Source of the DNA: Gemmatimonadota bacterium
GTDB lineage: Bacteria; GCA-2686955
Reading direction: 5' to 3'
NCBI GenBank assembly: GCA_026991065.1
Contig: JALXCG010000057.1
Location: forward strand, 20,023-28,975
Length of the DNA stretch: 8,953 nucleotides
The position numbers and the translations under genes were made by a program. This document shows positions 1-6,993 of this stretch, in pieces (within the stretch, counting starts at the first letter, position 1; each line of letters begins with the position of its first letter). The notes beneath the pieces were generated by a model that was given only the letters and a program-made list of their open reading frames with translations, was not told where the DNA came from and made no database searches.

Positions 1-1442
1 GCGGTGCTCCAGGTGCCGAGCAGGTTCATGTTGGAGAGATCGCTGATGTCGTAGATCGCTACGCGACCTCCGCCGGCGGTGACGAAGGCCAGATCTTCCT
101 GGGTGCTGATGGTGCGTTCGCTGCCGATGGTTTCTGCTGCGTCCAGCAGCACGGGGTGCGCGGGATCGGTGAGATCGTAGGCCAGCAGCCCCGAATTTCC
201 CGAAGCGACGAGGGCGTTCTGTCCCAATGTCACCACCGCGTAGGACTGATCGCCAGCGGGCGCGGGAATCGAGCCAACCTGTTCAGGTTGAGTGGGGTTG
301 GTGAGGTCGTAGAGAAAGACTCCAGCATGACGCATGCCGGCGACGAGTAGATTCGTGTCGGTTTGGGCAAGGGAGCGGGCGTGGGAAAGATCCTGCGGTG
401 CACCGCCATCCGGTGTTGGATGGGCAGGGTCAGTGAAATCGAGGGACCACAGTCCAGCATCCGAATTGGCGACATAGCCGGCGTCGCCGTCCAGGATCAA
501 GTGGCGTGCGAGGCCGGCGCCCAGATTCAGCTGGTTGACCATCTCCGGGCTGCTCTCCTGACTGATGTCGAATGTGACCAGGCCGCCGCGCCCATCGCTG
601 ATGTGAGCGTAATTGTCTTGTACAACAACGCTGTAGGCGTATCCGATGGTGCCGGCTGATGCGACCAGAGTGGGCGCGGTTGGAACGCTGATGTCGTAGA
701 TCTCAAACCCGGCGGGGCCGTCTGCCACATAGAGGCGATCCCCCTGAATCTCCAGGTCCCAGGCGGCACCCGTGGTTGGCAATTGGCCCACAGGCACCAA
801 GGATGGTGCCAGGGAGGCGTCGTAGATGCCGATACCTTGGTCGAACTCCGTGATGTAGAGCCAATCCCCCGAAAATGCGGATGCACGGGTCGCGCCGTCA
901 GTATCCAGGTGTTCAGCCAAGCGTGGGCATGCCGGATTGTGGATGTCGATGACATCGAAGCCACCGTCCCAAGCCGCGCAGTAGGCAAAGCTGTCGCGAA
1001 GGGTGATTCCCCGCAGATCCCCGCCTGCGTGACACTGGCGGGAGATCAGTTCCGGCGCGGCGGGGTTAGAGACGTCGAACACCTTCAGGCCCGCTGGTCC
1101 ATCCACCACATACGCCAGTGGTGGGTCAAGCGCCAGCCCGCGGGCGATGCCATCTGTTGGCTGGTCGGCGATTGAGGCCCAGTCGCTGTTCAGGTCAAAA
1201 ATCTGCAGCGAGCGCTTATTGGTAGTGAAAAGCAGGCCGTTCCATACCGCACTGCGATTGTACCAAGGAGAGATGGCGCCGGACCAAACCGACTCGACTT
1301 GAAAGTGCCTTGATGGCTGAATTGAGCGCAACGGTGCAGCGTCGGCCGCAGAGGTCACCAGGAGCAGAATCGACGACAGGCCGATGGCCCCGGGCGCCAT
1401 CGCGCGCCATCGCGAACGTGATTTTCGGCTTGCGTGGAACAT
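1..1442 (-). CDS. Secreted LVIVD-repeat beta-propeller protein, C-terminus beyond the left edge
   Basis: The frame is open from the proposed start to the window edge, about 480 codons without a stop. The N-terminus looks like a signal peptide: a basic stretch (RKSRSRWR), a hydrophobic core (IGLSSILLLVTSA) and probable cleavage after ADA. The rest is a regular series of LVIVD-type repeats of the form LYVADGPAGFEIYDISVPTAP. The conserved Asp of the YD/FD motif recurs at codons starting at 1194, 1074, 945, 819, 693, 567, 438, 306, 174 and 48, a spacing of 40-44 residues. Such repeats form beta-propeller-like folds on exported or surface proteins; the ligand is unknown. The start is uncertain: ATG 1442 has AAGG six bases upstream, ATG 1457 abuts GGAGG directly, and ATG 1400 would leave a shorter signal peptide. 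It begins about 80 bases after the phosphodiesterase gene on the same strand. Any C-terminal anchor or sorting domain lies outside the window. The repeat assignment is confident; the role is unknown. Confidence 0.9.
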   Translation of the reverse strand, partial: MFHASRKSRSRWRAMAPGAIGLSSILLLVTSAADAAPLRSIQPSRHFQVESVWSGAISPWYNRSAVWNGLLFTTNKRSLQIFDLNSDWASIADQPTDGIARGLALDPPLAYVVDGPAGLKVFDVSNPAAPELISRQCHAGGDLRGITLRDSFAYCAAWDGGFDVIDIHNPACPRLAEHLDTDGATRASAFSGDWLYITEFDQGIGIYDASLAPSLVPVGQLPTTGAAWDLEIQGDRLYVADGPAGFEIYDISVPTAPTLVASAGTIGYAYSVVVQDNYAHISDGRGGLVTFDISQESSPEMVNQLNLGAGLARHLILDGDAGYVANSDAGLWSLDFTDPAHPTPDGGAPQDLSHARSLAQTDTNLLVAGMRHAGVFLYDLTNPTQPEQVGSIPAPAGDQSYAVVTLGQNALVASGNSGLLAYDLTDPAHPVLLDAAETIGSERTISTQEDLAFVTAGGGRVAIYDISDLSNMNLLGTWST

Positions 1443-1448
1443 TGTCAA

Positions 1449-1462
1449 CCTTGGCATCCTCC
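1449..1462 (-). promoter_or_regulatory. Two competing ribosome-binding sites deciding the LVIVD-protein start
   Basis: On the minus strand GGAGG (1458-1462) touches ATG 1457 with no spacer, which is too close for normal initiation. It lies 15 bases before ATG 1442. AAGG (1449-1452) lies six bases before ATG 1442, a normal distance. I therefore favour 1442, although both starts give an acceptable signal peptide. Confidence 0.45.
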
Positions 1463-1521
1463 GCTCAGATGAATGGCCCGGACGGCCGTGAAACCGACGT
1501 GGGTAAGTACCCCTGTCAGCG

Positions 1522-3741
1522 CTAGTTTACATAGCCCAGGGCGCGCAGCTGCTGCATCATGCGTTCGTTGTCTTCATCGCTGGGACCGTTTCCACCGACC
1601 TGCCTCGACTGCAATAGGTCGTCATAAGAGGTGCGGGCAACAGTGGAATGCTCGATTCCCCGGAGCACTGCTCCCATGATGCGGCCATCCATATCCTGCC
1701 CGATCGGCAATCCGAGATAGGAGAGCAGCGTGGGCATGATATCGAGAGTTGAATAGGGATCCATGATGCCGAACGCGCGTGCTACGGCTACTGCCTTGTC
1801 GACCACCGCCTGGGTGCCGATCATGTAGCGCAAGAGTTCGGAGAAGGAGGTGTCGAGGCAGAGTTTGTCGATTGCGCCCCGAACCGGAAACGCTCCGCCG
1901 GAAAAGAGAAATATGCCGCGCGGGGCATGGCTGCCGTTGATGTTCTGACGGACGTGCACATAGGCATCCATCGGCTGTATCTTGCCGGCAATTCGCACTG
2001 AGCGGCCACGTGGTGATTGGCGCAACACATTGGACATAACGGCCACGCCGATCGCACCGCGCTTGGCGTGGCGCTTGTATTTTTTCGCATTCTTGGGATC
2101 ACGAAGATCCACAATCTCGTCGAAGAGGGGGTGGCCGCTCTCTTCGAGTTTTAGAGATCTCAGGTCGGCGAAGAGTTTGTCTACATCGACCGGCGCCATC
2201 TCGGCTGTCGGCGGATCCTGGACGAAAAACGCCAAGTCATTGTGCCATGCGTCATTGCCTGCGGCAAATGCGACCGATGCCTGCATGTCGGCATTCCCTG
2301 ACCGCTCTCCGGTTGTGCCATGAGGCAGGCATTTGGCGACGCCGAGGTCTTCGAGCAATGCGTTCATATTGAAGACCGCGAAGGCCTCTGTGCGGGGGCG
2401 AGCGCCATGGTCTGAGACGATCACGATCGGTCGGCCATCGGCCATCAACGTACCGAGCATCTGGTCGACCCGCTCATAGACTGCGGTGATGGTGTTGTGG
2501 AACTGGGTGACTTTTTCCGGGGAACGATCCCATATTGCAGGGTCGTAGAGTTCTGGATAGCGGTAGAGCAGGTAGCGATGCTGCACATCATCGGTCGCCT
2601 GGGTGCCGGTAATGACCAGGTCGTAGTCGCGCAGTTTGGTTACCTCTTTGTAGACTCGCTCCACCAAGTCGACCCGTTCCAGGAGTTCCGCTTCGGCATT
2701 GTCGGTGCGGTAGCCGGCGGCGTCGAACTCTTGCTGCACCAACTCGGCGAGTGCTGGCGGGTGAGTGACCGGGGACACTCCATTGAACATGTGGTCCAGG
2801 TTGGGGATGACGGCACCATTGATCTCTTCCGGTGGGGCGGTGATCAACCAGTTCAGGACCAAAGAGGAGAGACCGCTCGCGTCGGCGATATTCCAGAGCG
2901 CCGCGGCGTTGCGCGATGTGGATGGCACCATGATTGTGCGGCCATCCTTGGTTGGCTCCGTCCATCCAAGCACACCATGTTTCTCTGCGGTCACCCCGGT
3001 AACCAGCGTAGTCCAGACGATCGGAGAGAGGCGCTTGCCGTGAGTAATCAAATGCCCCCATGTTCCATTTTCGCGGAGTTTAGCGATATTGGGCAGGTGT
3101 CCTGCCGCGATCATTTCATCGATGATCTTCCAGTAGGCCGCATCTACGCAGACCAGGGCCAGGCCACGATCCGGTAGCGGTTGCAGCGAAGCATTCGGCT
3201 TTAGTTCCGGCTTTGCGCTGCTAAGCGCCATTCCCGTGCTCACTACCCAGATGATGGTGATCAATGCTTGGGCGGCGAAAAGCATGCGCCCGGGGCGCTT
3301 TCTGTCTTCCAGCCAGCGCAATGCGCCCAGGCGCCAAAGAAGTGCCGGAAGAGCGAGGAGCACGACGGTTAATGCCGCGGCTTGCGCGACTGCCTTTGTC
3401 ACCAGAACCAAACGCATGGGATCGGTGGCGCCGATCAGCGGGGGAAGCCGAAGATTGGAGCGCACGGCCAATTCACCGGTGAGAACCAGCAGCGAAACCA
3501 GCACCAACGGCAGCCACACCCTGAGCCCGACTTTGCGCCGCCAGGGCAGAAGCGAAAGTGCAATGGCCTCGCTCAGGAGTACCATCAGGTTGCCGTAGAC
3601 CAGGAGACTGGCGAGCAACTGCAGGAGAAAATGGCCACTGCCCGCGGTGAGCGGTTCACTCCAATGAAACGCGCCGATCAGGACGTAGACGGCGGCAATC
3701 AGGAACACCACGAGGATGCGGAAAAGGGCGGCTGGTGACAT
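1522..3741 (-). CDS. Membrane-anchored alkaline-phosphatase-superfamily phosphodiesterase (type I phosphodiesterase/nucleotide pyrophosphatase-like)
   Basis: From ATG 3741 the protein has 739 residues. Residues 1-175 hold about five hydrophobic helices (roughly 6-25, 37-65, 75-93, 108-137 and 155-175). A large soluble domain follows, probably periplasmic. It carries the metal-site motifs of the alkaline phosphatase superfamily: D200 in LALVCVDAAYW; the nucleophile segment SPIVWTTLVTG (T245 by alignment to TxVTG); TDDVQH (D384, H388); SDHG (D444, H445); and GSHAPRG (H605). The C-terminus has DIMPTLLSYLGLP, common in this superfamily. The catalytic set looks complete, so it is probably an active hydrolase of phosphate mono- or diesters or a headgroup transferase; the substrate cannot be read from sequence. 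The frame extends to a GTG at 3840, but those 33 residues resemble no domain and ATG 3741 starts directly into helix 1. Neither start has a clear Shine-Dalgarno. It lies between two secreted-propeller genes on the same strand, and the LVIVD gene follows closely. Confidence 0.88.
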   Translation of the reverse strand: MSPAALFRILVVFLIAAVYVLIGAFHWSEPLTAGSGHFLLQLLASLLVYGNLMVLLSEAIALSLLPWRRKVGLRVWLPLVLVSLLVLTGELAVRSNLRLPPLIGATDPMRLVLVTKAVAQAAALTVVLLALPALLWRLGALRWLEDRKRPGRMLFAAQALITIIWVVSTGMALSSAKPELKPNASLQPLPDRGLALVCVDAAYWKIIDEMIAAGHLPNIAKLRENGTWGHLITHGKRLSPIVWTTLVTGVTAEKHGVLGWTEPTKDGRTIMVPSTSRNAAALWNIADASGLSSLVLNWLITAPPEEINGAVIPNLDHMFNGVSPVTHPPALAELVQQEFDAAGYRTDNAEAELLERVDLVERVYKEVTKLRDYDLVITGTQATDDVQHRYLLYRYPELYDPAIWDRSPEKVTQFHNTITAVYERVDQMLGTLMADGRPIVIVSDHGARPRTEAFAVFNMNALLEDLGVAKCLPHGTTGERSGNADMQASVAFAAGNDAWHNDLAFFVQDPPTAEMAPVDVDKLFADLRSLKLEESGHPLFDEIVDLRDPKNAKKYKRHAKRGAIGVAVMSNVLRQSPRGRSVRIAGKIQPMDAYVHVRQNINGSHAPRGIFLFSGGAFPVRGAIDKLCLDTSFSELLRYMIGTQAVVDKAVAVARAFGIMDPYSTLDIMPTLLSYLGLPIGQDMDGRIMGAVLRGIEHSTVARTSYDDLLQSRQVGGNGPSDEDNERMMQQLRALGYVN

Positions 3742-3980
3742 AGGTGGGCTGTTCAAAGATTTAAGGGGTGGGCGCGAACGCCGGCACGCTCCGAGCACAA
3801 GCGTCGCGCAGTTTTTCGCCGCGACCCGGTTTCCGGACACTGGTCGTGAGTGACCGGGAAAAGGGTTACGACAAGAATGGATTCAAGGCAGTTTACCAGT
3901 ATCTACGGCAGAGCATTCGGGGGGATTCACTCCGCCCCGGGAGACCGTCTCTGCGAAGTGGGCGTGGTCGCGCCACGATC
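3742..3980. other. Intergenic stretch between the Kelch-like and phosphodiesterase genes
   Basis: This gap must hold the end of the Kelch-gene transcript and probably the phosphodiesterase promoter. I see no convincing -35/-10 pair on the minus strand. A short dyad sits at the Kelch stop (listed separately). A longer-range pair, CCCGGT near 3825 and ACCGGG near 3852, could pair across a loop of about 20 bases. The plus strand can be read through here, but nothing in that reading looks like a protein family. Confidence 0.4.
3963..3977 (-). terminator. Possible hairpin just after the Kelch-like stop codon
   Basis: CGTGG and CCACG form a perfect five-base-pair stem around a five-base loop, starting three bases after the TAA stop on the minus strand. 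No run of T follows, so it is not a classical intrinsic terminator. It may be a transcript-end stabilising hairpin or chance. Confidence 0.25.
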
Positions 3981-5069
3981 TTAGAACTCGTACATCATGA
4001 ACTGCTTTCCGAACCCAGCATAGCTGTCGGGTGCTCCCTGCCAACAGTAGATGTGGCCGGCCGCGAATCCGATGCGATTGCCGTTGTAGTCACCCACCGG
4101 ATAGATCAACTCCGCGAGTGGCTCCCAGGTATCACCCGAGATCGAATAGCGATGGAAGAGATAACCGGGAACTTCACGGACGCTGTTGCCGCTCAAGGCG
4201 TAAATATAGTCGGCGTCGCCTGGTCGCCAGGACCCCACCCACAGAAGTGAAGCGCCGTCACCTACGCCGTCCGGGTCCGGGATGTCAGCGAGACGGGTCC
4301 AGAAATCTCCCGGAATGTCATAACTCCAGAAGTCCTGGTGGGGAGTTGTTTCCTGATACTCCCCGGTTAGCGCATAGAGCTTGGAACCGCCGGTCCATAC
4401 CAGGGAAGCTCCGTCGTCGAGTGTCACCGGCGGGAGAGCCAAACTGGCGTCCCATAGCTGTGCCATCGGATCATAGCGGGCGAATGTATTCGTGTGAACA
4501 TTGCTGCCCAGTAGGGCGTAAAGCCGGAAGTCGTACGGGCTCCACGCCAGCGCATCTCCAGCACCCTGGGGGCCGGGTGTGTCCGCCAGCCGCGTCCATT
4601 GCCCCGTGTCGATGTCGTAGCCATAGAAAAACCGGCGGTCGTCGTCGCTGTAGCGCGCGCCCGCTACGGCATAAAGATGGTGGTTGCCATCCCATTCAAG
4701 AGCCGTACCGTTGCGGAAAGTGCCGTTCTCTAGTCCAGCCGTGCTCAGTGCGGTCCAACCGTCCCCGATCGCAGGCTCATAACGCCAGAAGTAGATCGAG
4801 GAGGTCGCATACTTGGTCCGCAAGCAGTAGATCGCGCTGCCGGTGCCGGCCAGGGCTTCGCCATAGCCACCGGCTTTTTCTGTTGGTGCCCGCTCCAGCC
4901 AGTCATTCGATGTGTAGGGAACCTGGAGTGCTCGTGGATTGTGGATCGAGGCACCGTGTGGTGGCGTGGAGGCGCGCCACCCGGCTGCGCTGCCGGGAGT
5001 GGAAAGAAGGAACGGCAAGAACAGATAGAACAGCCGGAATGATGCTTGGCTGCAACGACTCAAGCGCAT
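3981..5069 (-). CDS. Secreted Kelch-like beta-propeller protein
   Basis: 362 residues from ATG 5069, chosen because GGAG lies seven bases upstream (5077-5080) and because it opens straight into a signal peptide (basic MRLSRCSQASFR, core LFYLFLPFLLS, probable cleavage near GSAAG). The frame extends upstream to 5174, but that extension has no ribosome-binding site and would bury the signal peptide. The mature protein has about five degenerate Kelch/galactose-oxidase-type blades. They are marked by LYAVAG (132-137), YDIDTGQWTRLADTP (151-165), LYALLGS (183-189), YDPMAQLWD (199-207), LYALTG (231-236), YDIPGDFWTRLADIP (250-264), IYALSG (289-294) and YSISGDTWEPLAEL (308-321). No active-site residues of a galactose oxidase can be assigned, so a binding role is more likely than catalysis. 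It is upstream of the phosphodiesterase on the same strand. The gap of 239 bases argues against tight coupling. Confidence 0.85.
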   Translation of the reverse strand: MRLSRCSQASFRLFYLFLPFLLSTPGSAAGWRASTPPHGASIHNPRALQVPYTSNDWLERAPTEKAGGYGEALAGTGSAIYCLRTKYATSSIYFWRYEPAIGDGWTALSTAGLENGTFRNGTALEWDGNHHLYAVAGARYSDDDRRFFYGYDIDTGQWTRLADTPGPQGAGDALAWSPYDFRLYALLGSNVHTNTFARYDPMAQLWDASLALPPVTLDDGASLVWTGGSKLYALTGEYQETTPHQDFWSYDIPGDFWTRLADIPDPDGVGDGASLLWVGSWRPGDADYIYALSGNSVREVPGYLFHRYSISGDTWEPLAELIYPVGDYNGNRIGFAAGHIYCWQGAPDSYAGFGKQFMMYEF

Positions 5070-5448
5070 TGGGGATCTCCGAAAGATTGGGTCACGAGCT
5101 TGTTTGTGCGACAGGCTCCTGGTGCGTGGGGCCGGGTCGACTGAGGAGCCACTGGGCAGTAGATCCGCATCCATCCTAACTCGAAACCCCGTCGCGCAGT
5201 CGACCGATACGAGTTTTCCCGTGTTTTATCGGGGGCAGTCAGAAAGCAGTGGCCACCGGCCACGGTGAAAACTTCAGTGGATTCCACGCCAACCGATCTC
5301 CGATAGAGGTGGCGGTGTTCGGCCGAGGTCACCGACGATGCCGCACGAACCGTGTGTTTGACCCCCAGGCCCGAGTCTCTCTTCTCTCCACGCACCGTCC
5401 GGTGCCACGGAGGAGAACCGCAGAGGCCGAGGCAGAAGAAAGTAGCTG
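5070..5448. other. Divergent intergenic region with clustered dyads
   Basis: These 379 bases separate the Kelch-like gene (leftward) from the methyltransferase gene (rightward), so both promoters should lie here. No strong consensus pair was found; TAGGAT on the minus strand near 5170-5176 is a weak -10 candidate for the Kelch-like gene. Short dyads cluster at 5249-5287. GTGGCC/GGCCAC forms a six-base-pair stem with loop ACC at 5249-5263. An overlapping, mutually exclusive stem CACCG/CGGTG lies at 5254-5267. GTGGA-T-TCCAC lies at 5277-5287. No reading frame here looks like a real protein. Confidence 0.5.
5077..5080 (-). promoter_or_regulatory. Shine-Dalgarno of the Kelch-like gene
   Basis: GGAG on the minus strand lies seven bases before ATG 5069. 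No comparable site precedes the upstream in-frame start at 5174, so this site decides the start. Confidence 0.6.
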
Positions 5449-6366
5449 ATGCTCCGTTATCATCTGTGGGCGGCGGGCGAAAAGGCCCTGGAGATGATCC
5501 CCGGTGGGGATTACATCTATAACGCTGCCGGGCGTATCGCCGCAGCTCGCTCGGGTGGTCGCTATGCCGCCTACAAATCCTCGTTTCCCATGACGCGCAA
5601 GGGTCGTGAACTGATTCCCCCCGGCGGAGAGGTGGTCGAAGTCGGCACTGGATGGTTCCACCATGATGCCATTCTGCTGTGGTTGATCGGAGAGTATCGA
5701 ATCCACCTTTTTGACGTCGTTGACAAAGCGCGGCTCTCCTACATCAAGAAGTACTTGAGAGTCTTGCGTGAGGACATGGACCGCTTGGTGGATGAACTGG
5801 GGATCGAACGCCGAGAGGCTCTGGCGCGGATCGACACTCTGCTCCAGGTGGAGCGGCGGGAGGATCTTTATCGGCAGTGTGGTTTTGTTCCATGCATTAC
5901 CCAGCAGGTGGACACTCCCTTTCTGCCGGAGCAGTCGATCGATTTCATGATCTCTTACTGCGTGCTGGGGCACATCCGGCCGCACATCCTGGTGCCGGAA
6001 CTCATTGCGCTTCGCAGGATGCTCAAGCCCGATGGATATTTTTGCACGCTAATCGGTCACGACGACCATTGGGCATTTCACGATCCGCGGGCCAATCAAT
6101 TCAACTTCTATCGCTATTCCGATCGAACCTACAGCAAGTTTTTCGAAACCCGCTTCGAATATCACAACCGCATGGTGAAGAGGGAGTGGGACGAGCTTTT
6201 TGCCCGTGTCGGCTTCGATATCGTCGAGTATCACGGGCGGCGGACCGAGCGCAGTCTGGCGGAAATCAGGCGCCTGCCACACCTCGACAAGCGCTTCGCG
6301 ACGCTGCCGGAGGAGGAACTGGCTGTATTCCACAGCTACTATCTTCTGCGACCCAAGTCTTCCTGA
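5449..6366 (+). CDS. Orphan class I SAM-dependent methyltransferase with EVGTGW motif and helical insert
   Basis: 305 residues. A Rossmann-type methyltransferase fold is visible. Motif I is VVEVGTGW (62-69), which keeps the acidic residue and two glycines but has Trp where the third glycine of GxGxG often lies. The acidic end of strand 2 is in IHLFDVVD (85-92). Strand 4 is SIDFMISYCVLGHI (163-176), and LKPDGYFCTLIGH (192-204) is the post-motif segment. A charged helical stretch of about 45 residues (95-140) is inserted between strand 2 and the next motif. The protein starts with a basic/amphipathic segment but has no signal peptide. From memory, methyltransferases with an ELGTGW-type motif occur near polysaccharide and natural-product genes, but none are seen here, so the substrate is unknown. 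The start is the first ATG after an in-frame stop; the ribosome-binding site is weak (AGAAAG-like, 5437-5443). The Rrf2 gene follows after 153 bases. Confidence 0.8.
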   Translation: MLRYHLWAAGEKALEMIPGGDYIYNAAGRIAAARSGGRYAAYKSSFPMTRKGRELIPPGGEVVEVGTGWFHHDAILLWLIGEYRIHLFDVVDKARLSYIKKYLRVLREDMDRLVDELGIERREALARIDTLLQVERREDLYRQCGFVPCITQQVDTPFLPEQSIDFMISYCVLGHIRPHILVPELIALRRMLKPDGYFCTLIGHDDHWAFHDPRANQFNFYRYSDRTYSKFFETRFEYHNRMVKREWDELFARVGFDIVEYHGRRTERSLAEIRRLPHLDKRFATLPEEELAVFHSYYLLRPKSS

Positions 6367-6418
6367 AGATTGCTGCGAGGGCGGAAGAATGATCCGGTGT
6401 GAGCCGCCGCAAATATGC

Positions 6419-6436
6419 TATAAAAGGCTATTTATA
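6419..6436. promoter_or_regulatory. AT-rich inverted repeat, candidate Rrf2 operator and promoter region
   Basis: TATAAA (6419-6424) and TTTATA (6431-6436) are perfect inverted arms separated by six bases, inside an AT-rich island (about 6411-6452) that contrasts with its GC-rich surroundings. AATAT at 6412-6416 and ATATT at 6441-6445 add a second, slightly offset dyad. The position, about 85 bases before the Rrf2 ATG, suits a promoter with an overlapping operator. The arms themselves resemble -10 elements, but no good -35 was seen. Autoregulation is usual for Rrf2 proteins, so binding by the downstream product is a reasonable inference. Confidence 0.45.
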
Positions 6437-6519
6437 CGAGATATTCCGAAATTCCTTTTCCACCAGAAAGGGTCCGCGTTGCTCGGCGCTTCCGTCGTGC
6501 TTCGGGACTGGAAACAGGC

Positions 6520-6993
6520 ATGATCTCCAGTGCTGCTGAATACGCACTTCGCGCCGTTGTCTGTTTGGCTGATCGTGCAGCGGGAAAGCCAATGACCGCG
6601 CAGGAGATTGCCAGGATCACCCAGTCACCGCCCGGCTACATGGCAAAGATCCTGCAGGGCTTGGGACGCGCCAGCGTGGTCACGAGCCAACGCGGGCCTA
6701 CGGGCGGGTTTCGCCTGAATCACGAGCTGGATGCGATTTCGGTGCTCGATGTCATCAATGCTGTGGATCCTTTGCCGCGGATTCACAAGTGTCCGCTGGG
6801 GCTTGAAGCCCACAAAGACCAACTGTGCAGTTTGCACAGCCGGATCGACCACGCCTTATTGGAAGTTGAGCGCTCTTTCGGTGACACAACGATCGGCGAC
6901 CTGCTGCGTGATCCCGGCGCGTCCTATCCGCTGGGCGGTGTCATCCGCCGGAATGGCTCCGACCCCGATGTCGATGTTGACCTCGCGCCATGA
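6520..6993 (+). CDS. Rrf2-family transcriptional regulator with two conserved-type cysteines
   Basis: 157 residues. The N-terminus matches the Rrf2 winged-helix domain: ISSAAEYALRAVVCLA (2-17), MTAQEIARITQSPPGYMAKIL (25-45) as the helix-turn-helix, and the wing SQRGPTGGFRLN (56-67). The effector part has CPLGLEAHKDQLCSLHSRID, giving C91 and C103 spaced by eleven residues with H98 and H106 nearby. This differs from the three-cysteine Fe-S pattern of IscR and NsrR, so it may bind a cluster or metal differently, or act as a thiol switch. The C-terminal tail (about 140-157) is acidic (DPDVDVD). The start fits the usual Rrf2 opening; the ribosome-binding site is weak (GGA). The stop overlaps the next gene's start (ATGA, 6990-6993), implying translational coupling to the methyltransferase. 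It probably represses its own operon through the AT-rich dyad upstream. Family confident; signal and targets inferred. Confidence 0.92.
   Translation: MISSAAEYALRAVVCLADRAAGKPMTAQEIARITQSPPGYMAKILQGLGRASVVTSQRGPTGGFRLNHELDAISVLDVINAVDPLPRIHKCPLGLEAHKDQLCSLHSRIDHALLEVERSFGDTTIGDLLRDPGASYPLGGVIRRNGSDPDVDVDLAP

Noticed and set aside
527-988. Minus-strand open frame of 153 codons
   Set aside because: It lies in another frame of the LVIVD-repeat gene; the repeats with 42-residue spacing are in the frame that runs to the window edge.
2497-3177. Plus-strand open frame of 226 codons
   Set aside because: It is antisense to the catalytic domain of the phosphodiesterase, whose motifs are unambiguous; nothing recognisable on this strand.
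3742-3840. N-terminal extension of the phosphodiesterase to GTG 3840
   Set aside because: The extra 33 residues have no membrane or domain character, there is no ribosome-binding site, and ATG 3741 begins right at the first helix.
3768-4250. Plus-strand frame of 160 codons starting in the gap and running into the Kelch-like gene
   Set aside because: Part of the gap reads somewhat protein-like, but most of it is antisense to the Kelch-like gene and no start signal or family match was seen.
5070-5174. N-terminal extension of the Kelch-like protein to 5174
   Set aside because: It would put 35 polar residues before an obvious signal peptide and bypass the GGAG site seven bases before ATG 5069.
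4031-5179. Long plus-strand open frame of 382 codons opposite the Kelch-like gene
   Set aside because: Its translation is dominated by Arg, Ser, Pro and His with no domain or signal. The opposite strand has a signal peptide, a ribosome-binding site and propeller repeats.
5329-5985. Minus-strand open frame of 218 codons
   Set aside because: It is antisense to the class I methyltransferase and has no start signal or family features.
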